Shown piece by piece: positions 58,288 through 64,000 of a DNA stretch of 64,000 nt. Both the position numbers and the translations under genes were made by a program. Each line of letters begins with the position of its first letter. Position 1 is the stretch's first letter. The DNA is taken from contig JACJYR010000004.1 in NCBI GenBank assembly GCA_020636005.1, forward strand, positions 310,001 to 374,000, read 5' to 3'. Origin of the DNA: Lewinellaceae bacterium (GTDB taxonomy: Bacteria > Bacteroidota > Bacteroidia > Chitinophagales > Saprospiraceae). Under the pieces are notes generated by a model. It was not told the origin of the DNA. It saw nothing but the letters and a program-made list of their open reading frames with translations, and ran no database searches.

Positions 58288-60921
58288 TCAGTCGCCCCCC
58301 CGTCGGAAGCCAATGCCTTTTTTGTTAAAAATAAAACCGCTGGTGTCCAGCTTGAAGTTGACCACATCTTCCAGAATCAGGATGTTGGCGGATACATTTT
58401 CCCGCTCATCGGGGGTAAAGCTGGCAAGGCGCAGGTTTTGGTTTTTGATAGCCTCAATGACCACTTGCCGCACTGTCCGGGCATTCCCAAAGAATTTATC
58501 CCGGTAGTTGTACAGGAAGTCAAAGTAGGCGGCGAGGTGTTCCTCCGCTTCCGGTGCGGGCACAATGCCTTTTTCCTCCAGCATTTGCAGCGCAATGCGC
58601 AAAAGTTCGTGCGAAGAGTAATCGTCGAACTTCAGCACCTTGTCGAATCGGCTGCTCAGGCCCGGGTTGGCCTTCATGAAGGATTCCATGTTGTCCGGGT
58701 AGCCGGCCACGAAGATGAAAAAGCGGCCCCGGTTGTCTTCCATCCTTTTGAGGATGGTTTGGATGGCTTCGTCGCCGAAGTCGTTCCCGCCACTTTTTTG
58801 CGTGAGCGAATAGGCCTCGTCAATAAATAGGACGCCACCCATGGCCTCGTCAATTTTCTCGGCGGTCTTGGTGGCAGTTTGACCCACAAAGCCTGCTACC
58901 AGTCCCTGGCGGTCGGTCTCCACCATGTGGCCCCGTTCCAGGATGCCGAGGGCTTTGTAAATCTTGGTGAGGATGCGGGCCACGGTCGTCTTTCCGGTGC
59001 CCGGATTGCCTATCAACACCGTGTGCAAGAAGAAGCTGTTCAGCACGTCACGGCTGGTTTCCCGGTAGTAGCGCACGAGCCGCACGTGTTCGATAATCTG
59101 GTCCTTGACTTTGTCCAGCCCGATGAGGTGGTTGAGTTCGCTGATGGACTCGTGCAGCAGTTCCTCGTCAATAGGAATGTGGGGCAGTTCCCGGCTGGGT
59201 TTGTAATCAATCTTGGCCACGTCGGCTTCCTGGACGGTTTCCAGGATTTCCCGGTCCAGTTTGGAAGGTTCCTCCATTTCCATGATGCGGAGTCCCATGT
59301 AAATTTTAGCCTTGTCCAGCAGATCGTAAACGAAGCGGGCATTGCCAAACGAGCGATCCCTGTCCCGGTAGGCATTGACGATGATGTCGTCTATTTTGGC
59401 CTTGGCTGCCGCCGACAGCTTTATTTCTTTTTCCTGGCAGGCATAGCCGGCTATCAGGGAAAGTTCCTGCGGAAGGTAGTCGGAGAATTCATAATAATGT
59501 GCAAACCTCGATTTCAGGCCTGGGTTGCTGTCGAGGAATTTGTTCATTTCCTTCGGGTACCCTGCAGCGATGACGGCCAGATCGCCGGGGCCGTCTGACA
59601 TTTCCTTCACCAGGATTTCAATGACTTCCCGCCCGAAATCCTTGGTGTCGTCGGGGTTGCGGGCCAGGGCATAAGCCTCGTCGATAAAAAGTACCCCGCC
59701 ACGGGCACGTTCGATAGCGTCCTTCACCTTCGGGGCTGTTTGGCCGATGTATTCGCCGACCAGGTCCACCCGGTCCACCACATGTACATGGCCACGTGAC
59801 AGCAAGCCCATTTTCCGGTAGAGGCGGCCCATCATGGTAGCAACGGTGGTCTTACCCGTGCCGGGGTTTCCGATAAAAACAGAATGGACATTGATGGAGT
59901 CTTTTTCTTCAAAACCGGCGTCTTTCCTGATTTGGAGAAACTGGATGTACTTGGCGTGATCCCTGACTTTTTCCTTGATTTCCGACAAGCCTACCAAGGC
60001 GTCCAGTTTCACCATCACCTCGGCAAAGGACTCGTTCATGTCGTCCATCGGGGTAAAAATGACAGGGCCGGCTTTGTCGGGAATGTAAATGGGGGGAACT
60101 CCTTCTTCCGCAAAATCGCCCACTTCAAAAGGGATGGCGGCTACCATTTTATCCATGAACACCAGTTCGCAGGTGTATTTGTCCTTGCGCCAGGAGCCTT
60201 TCACATTGCTGCCCCAGCCAGCGGAAATTTTCAGGTATTCGTCCTTGCGCTCTATCTTTTGAAGGCGCACCACCTGGCCTTTCAGTTCCCGGGCGTCGTT
60301 GTAAAACTTGACGAAAAGTTCGCACTGCCACAACTTGTCGAAATGGATGTTTTTCAATAAAATCTCTGCATAGATGTACCGGGTATCGCTGCCGTTGAAT
60401 TTTCGGTAATAAGTGCGGTCGTCCTCCATCACGTCGTCGTAGGGGCCTTCGTAGAGTTTGAGGGAATAAAGCTGGATGTAGGGGTTGCCGCGTTTCAGGG
60501 CATCCTGTCCGGCATCTTCCACATAAAAATAGCGGGAAGCCACCTTTTCGCCTTCGATAAAGGCTTCCCAGACGTAGGTGCCTTTTTTCCAGAAAACTCC
60601 TTCGGCCTTGTTGCCCCAGCCTTCCCGGATATAGACGATGTTGTCGAATTTGCTCACCTTGCGGTGGAAGGGCAGCGTACAAAGTTCCTTTTTCGCCTTT
60701 TTGATAGCAAAACACTTCAGTTCCACCTCCACGTCCCAGTCTTCCTTGTCGAAGTATTTGTTGTAAAAAGAGAGTTCTGCATACACGTAGGTCGTCTCCC
60801 AACGGTCGAACACCTGGCGGTACTTCTTGCGGTTGTCGGCCAGCCACTCCGTCGAGGAGTAAGTTTTCAGCTCTCGAAATTTGAATTTCCTAAAATCCGG
60901 TACGCGTTCGATGGATGCCAT
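58288..60921 (-). CDS. Doubly duplicated AAA+ ATPase (CbbX/SpoVK-like)
   Basis: 877-residue cytoplasmic protein. Residues about 42-137 and 180-270 are two copies of one beta-rich domain: TYVYAELSFYNKYFDKEDW matches RYIYAEILLKNIHFDKLW, and EGWGNKAEGVFWKKGTYVWEAF matches AGWGSNVKGSWRKDKYTCEL. Two CbbX/SpoVK-type AAA+ modules follow, with Walker A GNPGTGKTT at 351-359 and 638-646 and Walker B VLFIDEA at 410-416 and 697-703; both keep GYP and NPGL-SRF (sensor and arginine-finger regions). It is therefore likely active in both rings. Role unknown: the family includes Rubisco activase-like and secretion ATPases, but no such partner is here. Confidence 0.9.
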   Translation of the reverse strand: MASIERVPDFRKFKFRELKTYSSTEWLADNRKKYRQVFDRWETTYVYAELSFYNKYFDKEDWDVEVELKCFAIKKAKKELCTLPFHRKVSKFDNIVYIREGWGNKAEGVFWKKGTYVWEAFIEGEKVASRYFYVEDAGQDALKRGNPYIQLYSLKLYEGPYDDVMEDDRTYYRKFNGSDTRYIYAEILLKNIHFDKLWQCELFVKFYNDARELKGQVVRLQKIERKDEYLKISAGWGSNVKGSWRKDKYTCELVFMDKMVAAIPFEVGDFAEEGVPPIYIPDKAGPVIFTPMDDMNESFAEVMVKLDALVGLSEIKEKVRDHAKYIQFLQIRKDAGFEEKDSINVHSVFIGNPGTGKTTVATMMGRLYRKMGLLSRGHVHVVDRVDLVGEYIGQTAPKVKDAIERARGGVLFIDEAYALARNPDDTKDFGREVIEILVKEMSDGPGDLAVIAAGYPKEMNKFLDSNPGLKSRFAHYYEFSDYLPQELSLIAGYACQEKEIKLSAAAKAKIDDIIVNAYRDRDRSFGNARFVYDLLDKAKIYMGLRIMEMEEPSKLDREILETVQEADVAKIDYKPSRELPHIPIDEELLHESISELNHLIGLDKVKDQIIEHVRLVRYYRETSRDVLNSFFLHTVLIGNPGTGKTTVARILTKIYKALGILERGHMVETDRQGLVAGFVGQTATKTAEKIDEAMGGVLFIDEAYSLTQKSGGNDFGDEAIQTILKRMEDNRGRFFIFVAGYPDNMESFMKANPGLSSRFDKVLKFDDYSSHELLRIALQMLEEKGIVPAPEAEEHLAAYFDFLYNYRDKFFGNARTVRQVVIEAIKNQNLRLASFTPDERENVSANILILEDVVNFKLDTSGFIFNKKGIGFRRGGD

Positions 60922-61066
60922 GCAGTCTTTTTGGTTAAAGTTTTTGTCGGGTTATTGGAGGCGTAAAGTAAACGGTCTTGGGTTAAAGTGCAAATTTCGG
61001 GTTTCAAAAGGAATTTCTAAATATACTTCCCCATCTTTCGCCCTTTATTCACCAACACCTCATCAC

Positions 61067-62485
61067 ATGCAAAACAAACCCGGCACCGCCAAACTGGTGC
61101 AGTATTTCGGCCTCACCACGGGCATCATCCTCATCATCAGTTCCATCATCGGCTCAGGGGTGTATAAAAAAATCGCCCCCATGTCGCTGGCGCTCGAATC
61201 GCCGGAGCTGATACTGCTGGCCTGGGTACTGGCAGGTATGGTCACGCTCTTTGGCGTGCTGACCGTAGCGGAAATCGCCATGTTGATGCCGGTCTCAGGC
61301 GGCCCGTTTACTTACCTGCGGCAAATTTATGGCGAACGGACGGGCTATTTTTACGGCTGGGCCAGCTTTGCCTGCATCCAATCGGCCTCCACAGCGTCCA
61401 TTTCCTATGTCTTTGCGCAATCGGTCAACTCCATTTTCCCCCTGCCCATATTAGGCGGGGCCTGGGAAACCATGTCGGCGTTCGGCATTTTCACCCCTTT
61501 TGCCAATTTGGGGGTCAAACTGGTGGCAGTAGCACTCATCGTCCTGCTCACGGCCATCAACTACCGTGGCGTTAAGCAGGGCGGGCAGGTGAGCAATGTT
61601 ATCACGGTCGTCGTTACGATCAGCCTGCTCCTCATTATCCTGCTATGCCTTTCCATGAGCGGGGGTTCGATAGCACACCTGACTCAGGATGCAGTTTCCT
61701 ATCCCCCGCCGGTTTTAAATGAAAGCGGCGGTTTTTTCAAACTCATGTTCCTTGCCATGCTCGCCGCCTTTTGGGCCTACGAGGGCTGGATGAACATCGG
61801 GTTCGTGGGCGACGAGATAAAAAATGCCCAACAGAACATCCCCAAAATCCTCATTTTCGGAATCCTTATCATCACCACCATTTACTTTTTGGTCAATTCT
61901 ACCTACCTGTTTGTGATGCCCGTGGACGAAATGATGGCCGTAGCAAAACAAGAAAACACCGTGGCTGCCGTGGAAGTACTCCGAAAGTTTACGGGCAACG
62001 GGGGCGCTTTCGCCATCTCACTGCTCATCGTCATCACCACCGCCGGCTGTACCAATGCCACTATTCTCACAGCAGCACGGGTCTATTATGCCATGGCCAG
62101 GGAAGGGTTGTTTTTTAAACATGCAGCCTACGTTCATCCCCGGTTTCACACACCGTCCAAGGCATTGGTCATGTTTGCGACGTGGTCATGTATCCTCGTT
62201 TTTTCCGGCACGTTCGACCAGTTGACGGACATGATGGTATTTTCACAATTCATTTTTTACGGCCTGGTGGTAGCAGGGGTCTTTATCTTGCGTAGGAAAA
62301 TGGCCGACGTGCCCCGCACCTACAAGACGATTGGGTACCCGGTCGTTCCCGTCCTGTTCCTGTTGTTCTGTGCGGGCTTGCTGATCAACACCTTTATGGA
62401 GCGGCCCAGGGAAGCAGGAATGGGCCTGGCGTTGATTGCCCTGGGGGCGCCGTTTTATTACTTGTTCAAGCAAAAATCAAAATGA
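61067..62485 (+). CDS. APC family amino-acid permease
   Basis: 472-residue inner-membrane transporter with about 12 predicted helices. From the ATG at 61067 it begins MQNKPGTAKLVQYFGLTTGI and continues IILIISSIIGSGVYKKIAPM, the G-S-G unwound segment of TM1 in this family. Others: GGPFTYLRQIYGERTGYFYGW, AFWAYEGWMNIGFVGDEIKN (TM6) and AAREVYYAMAREGLFF-type (ARVYYAMAREGLFFKHAAYVH). It most resembles LAT-like amino-acid exchangers. The 4-bp overlap with the next gene (ATGA) indicates coupling. Confidence 0.9.
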   Translation: MQNKPGTAKLVQYFGLTTGIILIISSIIGSGVYKKIAPMSLALESPELILLAWVLAGMVTLFGVLTVAEIAMLMPVSGGPFTYLRQIYGERTGYFYGWASFACIQSASTASISYVFAQSVNSIFPLPILGGAWETMSAFGIFTPFANLGVKLVAVALIVLLTAINYRGVKQGGQVSNVITVVVTISLLLIILLCLSMSGGSIAHLTQDAVSYPPPVLNESGGFFKLMFLAMLAAFWAYEGWMNIGFVGDEIKNAQQNIPKILIFGILIITTIYFLVNSTYLFVMPVDEMMAVAKQENTVAAVEVLRKFTGNGGAFAISLLIVITTAGCTNATILTAARVYYAMAREGLFFKHAAYVHPRFHTPSKALVMFATWSCILVFSGTFDQLTDMMVFSQFIFYGLVVAGVFILRRKMADVPRTYKTIGYPVVPVLFLLFCAGLLINTFMERPREAGMGLALIALGAPFYYLFKQKSK

Positions 62486-63684
62486 GGTTCATAGTTCTTT
62501 TTTCGACTATTGCTTTACCTGTATTTTTTTCCTGTAAAAACAGCGATAAACTGCCCATTGTGCAGGCATCCATCCAGCAGGTCAAAGAAAAATATGCCCC
62601 CGATACGAGGGTGGCATTTTTTAACCTGGCTGCGGAACAACAGGGATCAAACATTGCCATAAAGGGCATGACCATAGCCAGTGCAGCAAAACAGGAACTG
62701 TTTCAGTCAATTAAAAACCAAGGTGTTGAAGCCCTCGACAGTGTGGAAGTGCTGCCCTCCCCCTCCCTGAAAGGCAAACTGTTCGGCGTAGTCAACGTTT
62801 CGGTGTGCAACATCCGCAGCAACCCAAAACATGCTGCCGAGTTGGCTACTCAGGCACTTTTGGGCACTCCGCTGAAGGTCTGGAAGCAGGAAGGCAGCTT
62901 TTTTCTGATCCAAACGCCAGACGATTATTTCGGGTGGCTGGACAACGGCGGATTCCAGCGCATGGACAGCACCCAGTTTTTTCATTACCTCCAGTCAGAA
63001 AGGGCCGTCTGTACAACAGATTATGTTTTTGCCTTTGAAAAACCAATGGAAAATGCGCCGGTAGTTTCAGATTTACTGGCCGGCAACATCCTGCAAACGT
63101 TGGGGCAAGAAGGCGGTTTTACTAAAATAGGTTTTCCCGATGGCCGCATTGGTTTTGTAAAAAGCAGTCAACTGATGCCTTTGGGCGAATGGCTTGCCAG
63201 CCGCCAACCGGATGCCGGGCACATTCTTTCTTCCGCCAGGGAAATGATGGGGCGCCCCTACCTTTGGGGCGGCACATCGGGCAAGGGCATGGATTGCAGC
63301 GGCTTTACCAAAACCGTTTTTTTCCTCAATGGCCTGCAATTGCCCCGCGACGCCAGCCAGCAGGTTCAGGTGGGAGATGCCGTTGAATCGGACACTACGC
63401 TGAAAAACCTCCTGCCCGGCGACCTGCTGTTTTTTGGCAAAAAAGCGGAAGGCAACAAAAAGGAGCGCATCACCCATGTGGCCATTTACATGGGCAACGG
63501 AAAGATAATCCATGCCGCAAACAAAGTGGAAACAGGCAGTTTGCACCGGGGGGATCCGGATTTCCAGGAAGGGCGGCTCCATACTTTTGTAAGGGCCAAA
63601 AGGATGCTCGGAGCCAATATGGAAAGTGGTGTGGTGCCGCTCAGGTCATTGCCCTATTATGGACAGGGACAGTTCCCGGATTGA
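62482..63684 (+). CDS. NlpC/P60 lipoprotein with SH3-like domains
   Basis: 400-residue predicted lipoprotein (MRFIVLFSTIALPVFFSC, lipobox FFSC). Two bacterial SH3-like domains occupy residues about 95-260 (VNVSVCNIRSNPKHAAELATQALLGTPL is the first), followed by an NlpC/P60 peptidase domain. Catalytic residues: Cys in GMDCSGFTKTVF, His in RITHVAIYMGNGKIIHAAN and the second His in IIHAAN. It cleaves peptidoglycan stem peptides (gamma-D-Glu to diamino acid). Coupling to the amino-acid permease by the 4-bp overlap suggests recycling of released peptides or amino acids. It ends immediately before the convergent rfbD stop. Confidence 0.92.
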   Translation: MRFIVLFSTIALPVFFSCKNSDKLPIVQASIQQVKEKYAPDTRVAFFNLAAEQQGSNIAIKGMTIASAAKQELFQSIKNQGVEALDSVEVLPSPSLKGKLFGVVNVSVCNIRSNPKHAAELATQALLGTPLKVWKQEGSFFLIQTPDDYFGWLDNGGFQRMDSTQFFHYLQSERAVCTTDYVFAFEKPMENAPVVSDLLAGNILQTLGQEGGFTKIGFPDGRIGFVKSSQLMPLGEWLASRQPDAGHILSSAREMMGRPYLWGGTSGKGMDCSGFTKTVFFLNGLQLPRDASQQVQVGDAVESDTTLKNLLPGDLLFFGKKAEGNKKERITHVAIYMGNGKIIHAANKVETGSLHRGDPDFQEGRLHTFVRAKRMLGANMESGVVPLRSLPYYGQGQFPD

Positions 63685-64000
63685 TTACAACCTGGCAAGG
63701 CAAGCTTTCAGGGCCTGCTGCCAGTGAGGTATTTCCAGGCCAAATGTGGTTTTTATTTTTGCCTTGTTCAACAGGCTGTAGTGGGGCCGTTTGGCAGGCG
63801 AGGGAAAGTCTTTTGTTTCAATGGGGGCCACTTTAACGTCCATTTGATTCATTTCGAAGATGGCCACGGCGAAATCGAACCAGCTAGTCACCCCTTCATT
63901 GCTGTAATGAAAAATGCCGTTTAGCTTCTCTTTGGCCACCTGCCCGGTTTCAATTTTCTGCAGGATGGTGAGCATGGCGCCGGCCAGGTCGCGGGCGTAG
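63685..64000 (-). CDS. rfbD: dTDP-4-dehydrorhamnose reductase, C-terminal part (truncated by window)
   Basis: The reading frame runs off the window end; only about 105 C-terminal residues are present. They match RmlD/RfbD: YARDLAGAMLTI, GIFHYSNEGVTSWFDFAVAIFEM, then APIETKDFPSPAKRPHYSLLN and IPHWQQALKACL. The enzyme makes dTDP-L-rhamnose from the product of RfbC. It belongs functionally with rfbC at 49214-49759 although the two are separate loci. Confidence 0.9.
   Translation of the reverse strand, partial: YARDLAGAMLTILQKIETGQVAKEKLNGIFHYSNEGVTSWFDFAVAIFEMNQMDVKVAPIETKDFPSPAKRPHYSLLNKAKIKTTFGLEIPHWQQALKACLARL

Noticed and set aside
1..64000. tRNA, rRNA or CRISPR array
   Set aside because: I looked through the intergenic spaces and found no cloverleaf with CCA-ready ends, no rRNA signature and no direct repeats with unique spacers. 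The heptamer array has no spacers.

Overview
The window looks like a chromosomal segment of a Bacteroidota bacterium, most likely near the Saprospiria (Lewinella/Haliscomenobacter-like). Reasons: a PorT-type type IX secretion gene sits beside ubiE; DUF4252, DUF4199, DUF6089, DUF6934 and bacterial alpha-2-macroglobulin proteins of this phylum are present; Shine-Dalgarno sequences are absent before most starts; and TAnnTTTG promoter -7 boxes recur. The clade is inferred from gene content alone. I see no rRNA, tRNA, CRISPR array, prophage or transposase gene.

Layout. 1-8.5 kb: glycerophosphodiesterase, YjbR protein, FAD oxidoreductase, a Crp/Fnr regulator followed by yceI with a perfect FNR-type palindrome in front of it, an exported amine-oxidase-like flavoprotein, DUF6089 and a beta-helix protein. 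8.7-21.5 kb: RecQ helicase, glycosyltransferases, a cell-wall amidase, ubiE-porT, glycerol kinase, an iscS-iscU-iscA operon and a Uma2-family protein. 21.9-30.7 kb: a giant alpha-2-macroglobulin lipoprotein-like gene, a short DUF6934 protein, a membrane-bound LuxR-type regulator with DUF4199, and a VOC protein. 31-37.7 kb: a complete TetR/TolC/adaptor/RND efflux operon. 37.8-42.1 kb: an LptF/LptG permease with a long insertion, and an ECF sigma / anti-sigma-like / DUF4252 / DUF4252 cluster. 42.2-49 kb: aldolase, methylmalonyl-CoA mutase small-subunit-like protein, AhcY, LOG protein, MiaE, agmatinase-like protein and PAP2 phosphatase. 49.2-54.1 kb: the glgB-era-der-rfbC run on the minus strand. 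54.4-64 kb: trxB, a MocR regulator, a retropepsin-like protease, a doubly duplicated AAA+ ATPase, an amino-acid permease, an NlpC/P60 lipoprotein and a partial rfbD.

The genes are mostly ordinary housekeeping and envelope functions. The unusual part is between them. I find two families of about 100-bp non-autonomous inverted-repeat elements (three copies of R1, two copies of R2), a 30-unit heptamer array directly after a stop codon, a three-hairpin REP-like element, a 64-bp perfect palindrome, and many spacers built from short repeated words folded into imperfect hairpins. Some of these touch genes: one R1 copy supplies the last codons and stop of the MocR gene, another separates the sigma factor from its anti-sigma partner, and an R2 copy creates a false upstream start for the macroglobulin gene. 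All alignments and counts were done by eye.
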